From NCBI GenBank assembly GCA_035495315.1, contig DATJGF010000044.1, forward strand, positions 79,510-143,509: a stretch of DNA of 64,000 nt, written 5' to 3'. Positions 26,017 to 35,001 of this stretch are shown here, piece by piece. Numbering within the stretch: position 1 is the stretch's first letter; every line of letters begins with the position of its first letter. The position numbers were made by a program, and so were the translations under genes. This DNA is from DATJGF01 sp035495315 (GTDB taxonomy: Bacteria > Verrucomicrobiota > Verrucomicrobiia > Limisphaerales > UBA8199). Below the pieces are notes generated by a model. That model did no database searches. It was not told the DNA's origin and saw only the letters and a list, made by a program, of their open reading frames with translations.

Positions 26017-29000
26017 ATGCCGGTGGAACTCACAGAAAAGTTGCTCAGCGAGGCGGCCGGGTGGGAGGTGATGAAAATGGCGCGAGCCTACCTCCAGCAA
26101 GGCCAGGTGCTCAGCTCTCATTGGGGGCCACCCTTGTTACGCGGAGTCGTGCAAGCCGGCGAGGTCTCCTTCCGCGCGTCAATGGTGATTAAGAGTCCAA
26201 TTGATATCGAGAATCTCTGCACCTGCCGGGATGCGCGTGAATGGGGCAAGATTTGTGCCCATGGCGTCGCTGTCGGATTGCACTGGTTGAAAAGCCAGCA
26301 GTCGACGCCGCCGTCAAGTTCTGCTTCGCGCGGATTGGCAACTCGCCCCGTCGCTCTCGCCCCTCCGCGCAAGGCTTCAAGCTTGCAACACGATCCGTCA
26401 GGTGAGCCGACGGAACTACTCCTCATCTTGCCGCCAAACTTCGAACAGGCCCTCGCGCGCGGAAAAATTATGCTGGTATTTGAAGCCAGGTGGGGCGGCG
26501 GCAAATCGCCGTTGAATGCTTTGCCCAAAGGCCGCGCTTTCGCCTTTTCGACTGCTGACCAGGCAATCATTGAACGCATCGAAAGCCTCGCGAATGGAGA
26601 AACTCCGGCACTCCTGCAATTGGATCTAAATCAATTCGAATCTTTGCTGCCGTTGTTGGTTGCGCATCCGAACATCACGATTGGCAAGAGCAAATCGGTG
26701 GCAGTCAGCAGCGCGCCAGGCAAACTCCCGCTGCGGGCAACACTCCAAACCGACGGACAAATCGTTCTAGAGTTAAAGCAAAAAGCCAATTTGGGACTGA
26801 AAATTGGACGGTGGATTTGGCAGAACGACACATTCCAGCCTCTCGTCGGTGCGCCCGCTTTAGGCGACCTGTTTCACGGCCCGGTACGAATTGCCAGGCC
26901 GCACGTGCCTCGTTTTCTGAGCCAGGATTGGCCGCAATTGCTGGTCGGCGGCAGTGTCGAAGCAAATTTCAAGGTAGAGGACTTTTGTCTTGAACCCCAG
27001 TCACCACGCTTCCTGCTTGAACTCCGCGGGGGGCTGTCACAATTAAGCGCGCTGCTTCAATGCGCCTACGGCTCGCGAATAATGACCGTCGGCGTAACCG
27101 CAGCGGATGAGAGCGTCTGGCTGCCCGATCCGGAAGTCGCGACCCGCTATTCCACGCGCGATCTCAACGCCGAACGCGCCGCGCTGGCCAGGCTTCAACG
27201 CAGCGGCTTTTTCATGCGCGACGGCAAATTGCAATTAACTGGACAGAACGCGGTATTAAATTTCTTTGCCCGTGATTTTCCAAAACTGCAACGCGAGTGG
27301 AACGTCACCCTGGAGGAAAAACTCGAACGCAGCACCCACCAGAGTTTCGATCGGATCGAGCCACAGTTTCGTATCACGTCGGGAATTCAATGGTTTGATC
27401 TCGGGGTAGTTTTCGCGTCGCGCGATGGCGAGACCTTCGCGCCGGCGGACATCCAGCGGCTGTTGCTTTCAGGCCAAAGTCATACGCGGCTAAAAAGCGG
27501 CAAACTAGCGCTGATTGACACGGGTGCGGTGGAAGAATTACAGGAGGTATTGCTGGACTGCGCACCCCAGCAGCACGCGCAAGGCTATCGGATCAACAAC
27601 ACCCAGGCCGGCTTCCTGGAATCCACGTTGCGGCAGCACAACAATTGGCAGGTGCAGGCCCCGGCGCCGTGGCGCGAACGCGCCGCGCAACAACATGGCG
27701 AAGCCAAACTTGAGTGCCCGCCTTTGGGCCAACTTGAGAACGTACTGCGTCCGTATCAAAAACAGGGCGTCGCATGGCTGGCGTTTCTTCGCGCGAACGG
27801 CTTTGGCGGAATTCTCGCCGACGAAATGGGTTTGGGGAAAACTCTGCAAGCGCTGGCATTTGTGCGCAGTTGCCGAAGCATCAAGAACCACAACTCCCAA
27901 CGCGAAGTAAGCACCCCTCACCCCAACCCTCTCCCCTCAGAAGGGGAGAGGGGGACCCCTCGCACCGCAAATGTCTTTGATAACCAAATCGTCCCCGCCG
28001 ATATCTCCCTCTCCTCCTCTGGAGGAGAGGGCCGGGGAGAGGAGGTTCCTTCCACTTCTCAAGCTATCAATTCCCCCCCTGTCCTTGTCGTCTGTCCCAC
28101 AAGCCTCGTTTATAACTGGGTCGCTGAAGCAGCAAAATTCACCCCCGACCTCAAGGTCCTGGCACTGCACGGTCCCGACCGCCACAGCCTGTTCGACACC
28201 ATTCCATTGCAGGATCTGATCATCACGAGTTACGCCCTAATCCGACGCGACGGCGAGAGGTATCGCGGATTGGAATTTGACACCGTAATCCTCGACGAAG
28301 CGCAGCACATAAAAAATCGCGAAACCCAAAACGCGCAAGCTGTCAAAGCCGTCGCATCGCGCCACCGCCTCGTTCTGACCGGCACGCCGTTGGAAAATTC
28401 GGTGCTCGATCTATGGTCCATTTTTGACTTCCTGATGCCGGGTTACCTCGGCAGCGCCAAAGATTTTCGGGAACGCTACGAATTGCCAATCACCAGGGAA
28501 AAGAGCGAGGCCGCTCAAACCCGTCTGGCGCGGCGGTTACGCCCGTTCATGCTTCGCCGCCTCAAAAAGGAAGTCGCGCCCGAATTACCCGCCCGGCTCG
28601 AGCAGGTATCGTTCTGCGAGTTAACCGCCGAGCAGCGGACCGTGTATCAGCAAGTCATCGAGGCTAGTCGCAAAGAAGTGCTTGCAGCCGGCGGTCCACA
28701 GGGAATGGCTAAGAGCCGAATGGTGGTCCTCAGCGCGTTGCTGCGCCTGCGCCAGGTCTGCTGCGACTTGCGGCTGCTGAAACTGGAAGGCGTCGACCCC
28801 GCCAATGCCTCCGGCAAACTGGACTTGTTCAGTGAACTGCTCGAGGAGGTGATTGATGGTGGACACCGCCTCCTGGTGTTCAGTCAATTTGTTTCGATGT
28901 TGGCTCTGATTAAGGAACGACTTGGCCAGGAAGACATCGATTACTGTTACCTCGATGGCTCAACCATCGATCGCGCGGGAGTCGTGTCGCGTTTTCAAAC

Positions 29001-29316
29001 CAGTACCGACATTCCTGTGTTCCTTATCAGCCTTAAGGCAGGCGGCGTCGGCCTCAATCTAACCGGCGCCGATACTGTGTTTCATTTTGACCCGTGGTGG
29101 AATCCGGCGGTCGAAGATCAAGCCACCGATCGCGCACATCGCATCGGCCAAACCAAAGTCGTCACCAGCTATAAACTAATTGCGCGTGATACGGTCGAAG
29201 AGAAAATCCTCGCGCTGCAAAACCGAAAACGTGAAATCATTCAGTCAACGATCGGGAGTGACGAAGAATTTGCGGCGTCACTCAGCTGGGACGAAATTCA
29301 GCAACTGCTTTCGTAA
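26017..29316 (+). CDS. SWIM-domain SNF2/HepA-family helicase with in-frame repeat insertion
   Basis: 1099 residues from ATG 26017 (a TTG at 26008 adds three). N-terminal SWIM zinc finger: CTCRDAREWGKICAH. After a long middle region comes the SNF2 ATPase: QKQGVAWLAFLRANGFGG, Walker A DEMGLGKT (about 603-609), DEAQH at 760-764, LTGTPLEN, and helicase C-terminal motifs LVFSQF, FLISLKAGGVGLNLT and DRAHRIGQ. These proteins use ATP to move along DNA and remodel protein-DNA complexes. Odd: residues about 628-687, between motif I and motif Ia (VLVVCPTSLVYNW), are encoded by about 180 bases containing two palindromic repeat copies. The insertion keeps frame and all helicase motifs, so the protein is probably still made with a disordered loop. 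Confidence 0.93.
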   Translation: MPVELTEKLLSEAAGWEVMKMARAYLQQGQVLSSHWGPPLLRGVVQAGEVSFRASMVIKSPIDIENLCTCRDAREWGKICAHGVAVGLHWLKSQQSTPPSSSASRGLATRPVALAPPRKASSLQHDPSGEPTELLLILPPNFEQALARGKIMLVFEARWGGGKSPLNALPKGRAFAFSTADQAIIERIESLANGETPALLQLDLNQFESLLPLLVAHPNITIGKSKSVAVSSAPGKLPLRATLQTDGQIVLELKQKANLGLKIGRWIWQNDTFQPLVGAPALGDLFHGPVRIARPHVPRFLSQDWPQLLVGGSVEANFKVEDFCLEPQSPRFLLELRGGLSQLSALLQCAYGSRIMTVGVTAADESVWLPDPEVATRYSTRDLNAERAALARLQRSGFFMRDGKLQLTGQNAVLNFFARDFPKLQREWNVTLEEKLERSTHQSFDRIEPQFRITSGIQWFDLGVVFASRDGETFAPADIQRLLLSGQSHTRLKSGKLALIDTGAVEELQEVLLDCAPQQHAQGYRINNTQAGFLESTLRQHNNWQVQAPAPWRERAAQQHGEAKLECPPLGQLENVLRPYQKQGVAWLAFLRANGFGGILADEMGLGKTLQALAFVRSCRSIKNHNSQREVSTPHPNPLPSEGERGTPRTANVFDNQIVPADISLSSSGGEGRGEEVPSTSQAINSPPVLVVCPTSLVYNWVAEAAKFTPDLKVLALHGPDRHSLFDTIPLQDLIITSYALIRRDGERYRGLEFDTVILDEAQHIKNRETQNAQAVKAVASRHRLVLTGTPLENSVLDLWSIFDFLMPGYLGSAKDFRERYELPITREKSEAAQTRLARRLRPFMLRRLKKEVAPELPARLEQVSFCELTAEQRTVYQQVIEASRKEVLAAGGPQGMAKSRMVVLSALLRLRQVCCDLRLLKLEGVDPANASGKLDLFSELLEEVIDGGHRLLVFSQFVSMLALIKERLGQEDIDYCYLDGSTIDRAGVVSRFQTSTDIPVFLISLKAGGVGLNLTGADTVFHFDPWWNPAVEDQATDRAHRIGQTKVVTSYKLIARDTVEEKILALQNRKREIIQSTIGSDEEFAASLSWDEIQQLLS
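27912..28050. repeat. two oppositely oriented palindromic repeats inside the SNF2 gene
   Basis: One copy at 27912-27960 has the cacccctcacccc tail on the left. A second copy at 28003-28050 has the gccggggagaggagg tail on the right. They are therefore in inverted orientation, 42 bases apart, and both are translated in frame. Confidence 0.85.
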
Positions 29317-29648
29317 TGCTCTGTGCTGTAACGCCAGCGCGCGGAACCACGCTGGTCGTGAAAATAAACTTGCTGGGCTCTGGACTCCCTCTCCCTTTCT
29401 GAGGGGAAAGGGCGGGGGTGAGGGGTCCTTCGCTTGCACCCGATTTCTCTCAACCACTCTGCGTTACCTTACCCCAAGCTGTCGCAAAGTCTGCGACACA
29501 TCCTTACCGACCTAACACAGCGCGGAACCACACTGGTCGTGAAAAATCAACTTGCTGCGCTAGTGGGCTCCCTCTCCCCTTCTAAAGGGGAGAGGGCGGG
29601 GGTGAGGGGTCCTTCGCTTGCACGCGATCAAACCTCGGCCACTCTGCG
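29317..29648. repeat. tandem duplication carrying palindromic repeats and a pseudogene tail
   Basis: Two copies of a unit of about 181-185 bases: the first from 29340, the second from 29521 and running to about 29690 in the lipoprotein gene. Each contains a palindromic repeat (29385-29428 and 29569-29612) followed by ccttcgcttgcac. The first copy also contains a minus-strand remnant of the lipoprotein end (TLRQLGVR and a stop near 29470), so the 3' end of that gene was duplicated with its flank. Confidence 0.8.
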
Positions 29649-29903
29649 TTACCTAACTCCCAGCTGTCGCAAAGTCTGCTGCACATCGGTCCCGCCACTC
29701 TTATCGATGTCTGACCGATCGATTACACGCACGTCACTCTTGCCATTGCTCACGGGACCGTTCCTCTGCACATCCTGAGGCACATAGGAGCCCGTTAGAT
29801 TTTGATACCTTTCCGCCTCGTGCTCGCGCGACCCGGCGCAACCAAACACGCCTGCAACTAACATCAATGCGACCCCCATCATTCCAAAAAATCTCACTCT
29901 CAT
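29649..29903 (-). CDS. small lipoprotein resembling a TonB-receptor plug fragment
   Basis: 84 residues. The signal MMGVALMLVAGVFGC ends with a plausible lipobox cysteine. The mature part reads LTGSYVPQDVQRNG, then DVRVIDRSDIDKSGG and TDVQQTLRQLGVR. This order (TGSxIxR, VID..DI..SG, V...L..L) resembles the start of the plug domain of TonB-dependent receptors, but no barrel follows and the gene ends there. It could be a decayed receptor, or a real small lipoprotein that has kept the plug-like motif. Its last codons are duplicated downstream. No TonB-receptor gene is visible in the window. Confidence 0.6.
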   Translation of the reverse strand: MRVRFFGMMGVALMLVAGVFGCAGSREHEAERYQNLTGSYVPQDVQRNGPVSNGKSDVRVIDRSDIDKSGGTDVQQTLRQLGVR

Positions 29904-30075
29904 AATTCAACTATACGCCTGGGAATCTCCTTGGCTACCCCTAGGAATTTCCTTGGAGAGTCCGTGGGTTTGGTCTCGTCTGCTCAGTGCAAGCGCCTCA
30001 TATTCAACGTTCGATCACTGCCTGAATAAATGCACTGTGGGGCGGTCTAACAGTTGAATTGAAGAATTTAGACAT

Positions 30076-31809
30076 ATGAAAAATACGAAAACCCTGGCGA
30101 TTCTCGGAGTTGTAATGCTCTCGCTGCTCTCGGCGCGGCCGCAACCGGCGCCAGAGGAAACCCAAGCACCAGCCTCAGCCCCGGCTAGCCTCCCGCCCAC
30201 CGCGTCCGAAGTAGTGCGTCTGAGTGAGGCAGGCAGCACCGAAGATGTGCTGGTAGCTTACATCCAGCGCTCAACTTATCCGTTCAATCTTTCCGCCGAC
30301 CAGATTCTCTACCTTCGCGACATCGGTATTTCATCGCCTGTGATCACAGCAATGTTGAACCGTGACCACGAACTGCAAACTCAGGGGCAAGCCTATACGT
30401 ACGATCAAAAGGTATACCCGCCGGCGAATCCAACAGCCGTTGCGCCGCAACCGATTTCCGCTCCTGAACCGCAACCGGCAATAGCCACGCCACCCGCCGA
30501 GGCACCGCTAACCCCTCCACCCGCAACGGCCGCACCAGTTTATGTCAGCAGCCCGCCGCCGGACGTCACGTATTTCTACAATGACTTGTCTCCTTACGGA
30601 ACCTGGGTCGAGTTGGAAGGAGTAGGTTGGTGCTGGCAGCCGCGCGTCGTGGTGATCAACCGTGCCTGGCGCCCATATTGTGATAGCGGCTACTGGGTCT
30701 ACAGCGATGCCGGCTGGTACTGGCAATCTTCCTACTCGTGGGGGTGGGCTCCCTTCCATTACGGCCGCTGGCACCTGCATCCGCGCTGTGGCTGGGTCTG
30801 GCTGCCGGACCGCGTTTGGGGACCCTCCTGGGTCGTTTGGCGCAGCGAAAGCGATCACTGCGGCTGGGCACCCCTGCCGCCCCACTCCGAGTTCGTTGCC
30901 GGCGTTGGCTGGCGTTTCAACGGCGTCAGCGTTTCGGTGGGCTTCGATTTCGGATTGCACTCAGACCATTTTACCTTCGTCGCACTGAGCGATTTCAATC
31001 ATCACGATCTCGATCATCGCCGCCTCGCGCCTACGCAAGTCACCCGGATCTACAACCACACCACCATCATCAACAACTACACCGTGGTGAATAAAACGGT
31101 CGTCAATGAAGGCATCAAAGTTGATCGTGTTGCCGCAGCCACCCACACACAAATTCACAAAGTTCCCATCCACGACGCCCCGGCAGGAGTGACCCGAACC
31201 ACCCGAACCGCGGCAGCGCCCGTGGGCACCAAATCAAATCCTGTCATTTATCGACCTCAACTCAAAGCCCCGACAGCGCGTCCTGCGACGATGGTTGCCC
31301 AAAAAGTCGATAACCGGCATCCCATTATTCAACCTGCGCCCGTTGTGACTGCGAAAGCCGAGCGTCCGGCGAACCGCAGCCCCTATCCTTCCTCAGCCGC
31401 TCCGCGCAGCACTCAACCGCAAGACAACCGGAACTTGTCGCAGCCGGCACCGGACAAAGCCAAAGAACGCCCGGCACCATCTCATAACAACTATTCCTCC
31501 GCGCCAAGCTCACCCTCGCCGGCACCCGCCAACCGAAACTCGACTCAAAATGCACCGCGCCCCGCGCCAACCGACGATAGCAAGCCCAACGGCAAAGGCC
31601 CCCAATCCCAGACAGCTGCGCCCCCAGGAACTCGCCCTGGGGCCTACGACTACAAGTCCCACTTCTATTATCCCAAGGGCTATCATCAGGCCGCCGAGGT
31701 CCACTCCTTGCCGCCCCTGAATCCACGTCCTGCCGCTCCTGATTCTCAACCGGATCGCGGCAATTCTCAGCATCACAAAAATCCTGAAAGCGGAAAGCAG
31801 AACCGGTAA
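30076..31809 (+). CDS. secreted proline- and aromatic-rich protein of the YXWXXW (DUF6600) type
   Basis: 577 residues. A signal peptide is followed by a Pro/Ala-rich linker, then a small helical domain (ASEVVRLSEAGSTEDVLVAYI to DIGISSPVITAML). Next comes a Trp/Tyr-rich domain at about residues 155-290: YNDLSPYGTWVELEGVGWCW, WRPYCDSGYWVYSDAGWYW, YSWGWAPFHYGRWHLHP. That spacing matches the YXWXXW/DUF6600 family. The C-terminal half is low-complexity and rich in Pro, Ala, Asn and Gln, ending in basic residues. It is probably a cell-envelope structural protein; no enzymatic motif is seen. A single-gene unit preceded by an A/T-rich leader. Confidence 0.8.
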   Translation: MKNTKTLAILGVVMLSLLSARPQPAPEETQAPASAPASLPPTASEVVRLSEAGSTEDVLVAYIQRSTYPFNLSADQILYLRDIGISSPVITAMLNRDHELQTQGQAYTYDQKVYPPANPTAVAPQPISAPEPQPAIATPPAEAPLTPPPATAAPVYVSSPPPDVTYFYNDLSPYGTWVELEGVGWCWQPRVVVINRAWRPYCDSGYWVYSDAGWYWQSSYSWGWAPFHYGRWHLHPRCGWVWLPDRVWGPSWVVWRSESDHCGWAPLPPHSEFVAGVGWRFNGVSVSVGFDFGLHSDHFTFVALSDFNHHDLDHRRLAPTQVTRIYNHTTIINNYTVVNKTVVNEGIKVDRVAAATHTQIHKVPIHDAPAGVTRTTRTAAAPVGTKSNPVIYRPQLKAPTARPATMVAQKVDNRHPIIQPAPVVTAKAERPANRSPYPSSAAPRSTQPQDNRNLSQPAPDKAKERPAPSHNNYSSAPSSPSPAPANRNSTQNAPRPAPTDDSKPNGKGPQSQTAAPPGTRPGAYDYKSHFYYPKGYHQAAEVHSLPPLNPRPAAPDSQPDRGNSQHHKNPESGKQNR

Positions 31810-31950
31810 GGGCCCGAGCAAAACAGGCTCGAACCACCTCACTGATTCGAATTGAGCACTGGATTTGCGAGCGCCCTGAGAGCCGCTCGCAGTCGCTGCG
31901 CTGAACCTACTGTTGCCGCCATCATTTTGCCTGCCCGCCCGGCGATTACC

Positions 31951-32155
31951 GGTGCATCCTGCACCGACTCCCTGAAACACAGGATTTATCAGATCCATGC
32001 AAGTTGTCGTCGTATCTGCTCTCATTAACCCCCAGCTTCAACTTCAACCGAATCCATGCAATTGCCGTCGTATGCTCTCATTAACCCCCAGCTTCAGCTG
32101 TAAATCCGGCGTTCCGGCCGCTCTCTCGATTCCTAGCGGGGGCAGTATCAGAATG
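31951..32155. repeat. degraded copy of the 38.8 kb MITE-like element, with duplicated core
   Basis: The left end ggtgcatcctgcaccgactccc matches the left terminus of the 38799-39000 element, and the right part taaatccggcgttccgg through ggcagtatcag matches its right part. In between, the core ctctcattaacccccagctt occurs twice (about 32019 and 32081). The right terminus has drifted and no flanking duplication is visible. It fills most of the 421-base gap ahead of the MetY gene, so that gene's promoter may lie in it. Confidence 0.7.
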
Positions 32156-32230
32156 GTCGGCCTGCGACTACTACTTTTGGACTCTCGACTTGATTCCGCG
32201 GATCTAATCCCCATCTTATGCGCTCATTCT

Positions 32231-33532
32231 ATGAGTAATCCATCTGATCGTCTGAGCACGCTGGCGTTGCATGCCGGCCAAACCGTTGATCCCACGACCG
32301 GCGCCCGAGCCGTCCCCATCTACCAGACCACCTCCTACGTCTTCAAAAGCACCGACCACGCCGCCAATCTCTTTGCCTTAAAAGAATTCGGCAATGTCTA
32401 TACCCGGATCATGAACCCCACCACCGATGTCTTCGAGCAGCGCATCGCCGCACTCGAAGGTGGCACCGGTGCATTGGGGGTTTCCTCCGGCCAAGCCGCG
32501 ACCACCCTCGCGCTGATCAACATCACCCAACTCGGCGACGAAATCGTTTCCGCCAACAACCTCTACGGCGGCACCTACCAGCTTTTTCATTACACCCTCC
32601 CCAAATTGGGACGCACCGTAAAATTCGTCGATTCCCGCAAGCTCGACGAATTCCGCAAAGCGATCACGCCAAAAACCCGCGCGATCTTCGCCGAAACGAT
32701 CGGTAATCCCAAACTCGACGTGCCGGATTTCGAAGGCCTGTCAAAAATCGCCCATTCCGCCGGCTTGCCGCTGGTGATCGATAATACCATCGGGATCGGT
32801 CTCGTGCGCCCGTTCGATTACGGCGCTGATATCATCGTCAGTTCAGCGACAAAATATATCGGCGGGCACGGCACCTCCATCGGCGGCGTCATCGTCGATT
32901 CCGGTAAATTCAAGTGGGACAATGGCAAGTTCCCCGAATTCACCGAACCCGACCCGAGCTACCACGGACTCAAGATCTGGGAAGTGTTCGGCAATTTCCC
33001 GGGTCTTGGGAATGTCGCCTTCATTATTAAAGCCCGGGTGCAATTGCTGCGCGACATCGGACCGGCGATGAGCCCGTTCAACGCATTTATGTTCCTGCAA
33101 GGCCTTGAGACACTGCCTCTGCGCCAACGCCAGCACTCGGTCAATGCGCTGGAGATCGCTCAATTCCTGAAGAAACATCCGCTCGTCACCTGGGTAACTT
33201 ATCCTGGATTGCCCGACGACACTAATCACGCAATGGCTGCCAAATACTTGAAAAAAGGCTTTGGTAGCATCATCGGATTCGGCATCAAAGGCGGGCTCGA
33301 AGCCGGCAAGAAATTCATCAATTCAGCCAAGCTTTTGTCGCACCTGGCGAACATCGGCGACGCGAAAAGCCTGGTCATCCACCCGGCCTCGACCACCCAT
33401 CAGCAATTGAACGCCGAAGAACAAGCCACAACTGGCGTCACCCCCGACTACGTCCGCCTCTCGATCGGCCTCGAAGACGCCGAAGACATCAAGGCCGACA
33501 TCGACCAGGCCCTCAAAGCCTCCCAAGCTTAG
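32231..33532 (+). CDS. metY: O-acetylhomoserine sulfhydrylase (Cys/Met metabolism PLP enzyme)
   Basis: 433 residues from ATG 32231. Family marks: STLALHAGQTVDPTTGARAVPIYQTTSY at the start (split here), then YTRIMNPTTDVFEQRIAALEGG, SSGQAAT, VIDNTIGIG, and the PLP lysine at about K208 in SSATKYIGGHGTSIGG. The length of about 430 and the region VIHPASTTHQQL fit MetY, which makes homocysteine from O-acetylhomoserine and sulfide in the cytoplasm, better than MetB/MetC of about 390. The C-terminal DYVRLSIGLEDAEDIKADIDQAL is standard. No other methionine genes are next to it. The upstream region is a repeat element. Confidence 0.94.
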   Translation: MSNPSDRLSTLALHAGQTVDPTTGARAVPIYQTTSYVFKSTDHAANLFALKEFGNVYTRIMNPTTDVFEQRIAALEGGTGALGVSSGQAATTLALINITQLGDEIVSANNLYGGTYQLFHYTLPKLGRTVKFVDSRKLDEFRKAITPKTRAIFAETIGNPKLDVPDFEGLSKIAHSAGLPLVIDNTIGIGLVRPFDYGADIIVSSATKYIGGHGTSIGGVIVDSGKFKWDNGKFPEFTEPDPSYHGLKIWEVFGNFPGLGNVAFIIKARVQLLRDIGPAMSPFNAFMFLQGLETLPLRQRQHSVNALEIAQFLKKHPLVTWVTYPGLPDDTNHAMAAKYLKKGFGSIIGFGIKGGLEAGKKFINSAKLLSHLANIGDAKSLVIHPASTTHQQLNAEEQATTGVTPDYVRLSIGLEDAEDIKADIDQALKASQA

Positions 33533-33635
33533 ATACCCGCCACACCGAACACGAAACACGTAACACCGCCCACGTTCGCCCCTCACGCCTTACGTTTTAC
33601 GCCTCACATATTACGTTTCACGCGTTCCGTCCGCC
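33533..33635. repeat. low-complexity ACGTTT/CACGC tract
   Basis: Short near-repeats of cacgcct, acgttt and cacgaaacacg follow the MetY gene (33541-33630). They look like dispersed intergenic repeat DNA. No coding signal is seen. Confidence 0.45.
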
Positions 33636-33818
33636 TCACGCCTCAACCAACGAAAAACAGAGCACCGAAAACAGCAGCAGCAACAAGCCCATCACCGCGG
33701 CCGCAACCGAAGCGACGACTACACCGGTGGCAAACATCATAAAACCCAGAAAACCCAGCGCAAACAGCACGAACTCCGCCGCGCTCCGATCATTTGACTC
33801 GACGTACATAAATATCAA
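33636..33818 (-). CDS. possible small membrane protein
   Basis: 60 residues; ATG 33809 is an alternative start. After MYVESNDRSAAEF there are two strongly hydrophobic segments (LFALGFLGFMMFATGVVVA and AVMGLLLLLFSVLCFSL), so it could be a two-helix inner-membrane peptide. The hydrophobic composition is unlike shadow frames nearby. No family recognised and no clear ribosome site. Confidence 0.45.
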   Translation of the reverse strand: MIFMYVESNDRSAAEFVLFALGFLGFMMFATGVVVASVAAAVMGLLLLLFSVLCFSLVEA

Positions 33819-33969
33819 TTCCGATTCAGTTTCACCCTCTCCGCCAGCAAAAATTACCGATCGAAATTAGAACCGCAACTCCCTTTGCACTCCCGCCCCT
33901 TGGCATCTCCCCTCCGTCCGCTGCCATTTTCCCATCCACATTCGTGAACCTCCACAACAACTGCCACTG

Positions 33970-34105
33970 CGTAGCGCAGAGTTTCACTCTGCTGTACCGC
34001 CGACTTTCAGTCGGCACGGAGCCTATCGACCACCTCGCATTTTGGTTCTCTTAAGTAAGGCAGAGTAGAACTCTGCTGTGCAGCAGAGTGAAACTCTGCG
34101 CTACG
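33970..34105. repeat. 136-base inverted-repeat element with internal palindromes
   Basis: The arms cgtagcgcagagtttcactc... (33970-33997) and the complement at 34078-34105 agree at 27 of 28 positions. Inside are gccgactttcagtcggc and gcagagtagaactctgc, each self-complementary. It fills most of the gap before the pseudopilin gene. Confidence 0.8.
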
Positions 34106-34185
34106 AGGCGAGATGGGGGATGCCGACCCTGCCCCGGGCGAGGTAAACATCGGACTGTCGGGTTTTGATCCCGCGCCGCCTTAGC

Positions 34186-35001
34186 CTATTGCGGCAACAC
34201 CTTGCTCTGCATGAGCACCAGATCGCTGAGATCGTCTGGGCCAGAGGCGGGCTGGTCGTATTGGATCCAGATTTTAGGCGCGAGCCATTGGATCCGGGTA
34301 ACATGGCCGTCTGAATAGCTGAGAGAGGTGCGGCGTTCATCGTGGCGCGTCGCTGGGAGGTTGAGCCAGGTCGACGATGGCGGCCAGTTAATGCCAAAGA
34401 AACCGTCATCGATGGAGCCGGGGCTTTCATCGATGAAAGTAAAAGTGTCCGCCGGTTTCGCAATTTGGGAGAGTGTCGTCACCATGTAGCAAGCTGGCAG
34501 CGGCTCTGTGAGCGAGGGGTCATTATTGTCGAACCAGTTGAAGCCGCAATTCATCGCATAGCTGCGGTTAGTAGAAAGGTCCGCCGAACACATATAGGCT
34601 GGGACAGTGCGAAGATAAGGAAAAAGAGCGCCCATCCTGGTGCCAAGTGCGCCGGTGTTGGTTTTGACGGAACCGACCACCCAGGAACCAGGGGAGCTTT
34701 GGGGCGGCTCGCCACCGGTTCTGTTGGGAACGATATGTCCCTCGTTGTCATCGGCATAGAGCAGCCAGGCGAGCGTTAGCTGTCGCAGATTGGATTCGCA
34801 AGAAGTCCGGCGGGAGACTTGCCTGGCGCGGGCTAGGCCGCTCGCCAGGACGCTGGCCAGGATGGTAATGATCGCGATCACGACCAACAGCTCGAGGAGG
34901 GTAAACCCAGCACAAAAGGTTGAAAGCCTGCTGTGTTCCGGCCGCCGAGGGCAAATCAGAGCGCCCCGTTGAATGGCACTAAAATGAAAATGCCGATGCA
35001 T
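34186..35001 (-). CDS. type II secretion pseudopilin-like protein
   Basis: 271 residues from ATG 35001. A long basic leader of about 32 residues precedes FTLLELLVVIAIITILASVL, the prepilin motif with the Glu at mature position 5. It continues ARARQVSRRTSCESNLRQLTLAWLLYADDNEGHIVPN, typical of the orphan pseudopilin group. The C-terminal part carries DTFTFIDESPGSIDDGFFGI and LSYSDGHVTRIQW, versions of the H/x9/DG region. Probably inserted in the inner membrane and processed by a prepilin peptidase coded elsewhere. No secretion genes adjoin it. Confidence 0.9.
   Translation of the reverse strand: MHRHFHFSAIQRGALICPRRPEHSRLSTFCAGFTLLELLVVIAIITILASVLASGLARARQVSRRTSCESNLRQLTLAWLLYADDNEGHIVPNRTGGEPPQSSPGSWVVGSVKTNTGALGTRMGALFPYLRTVPAYMCSADLSTNRSYAMNCGFNWFDNNDPSLTEPLPACYMVTTLSQIAKPADTFTFIDESPGSIDDGFFGINWPPSSTWLNLPATRHDERRTSLSYSDGHVTRIQWLAPKIWIQYDQPASGPDDLSDLVLMQSKVLPQ

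Noticed and set aside
27898..28077. The insertion in the SNF2 gene could be an intein.
   Set aside because: It is only about 60 residues, lacks the splicing-block Cys/Ser start and His-Asn end, and is made of palindromic repeat DNA.
29460..29514. A separate small gene ending TLRQLGVR.
   Set aside because: It is only the duplicated tail of the lipoprotein gene, without start or signal.
33832..34017. A small minus-strand open frame at 33832-34017.
   Set aside because: It runs into an inverted-repeat element and has no recognisable protein character.
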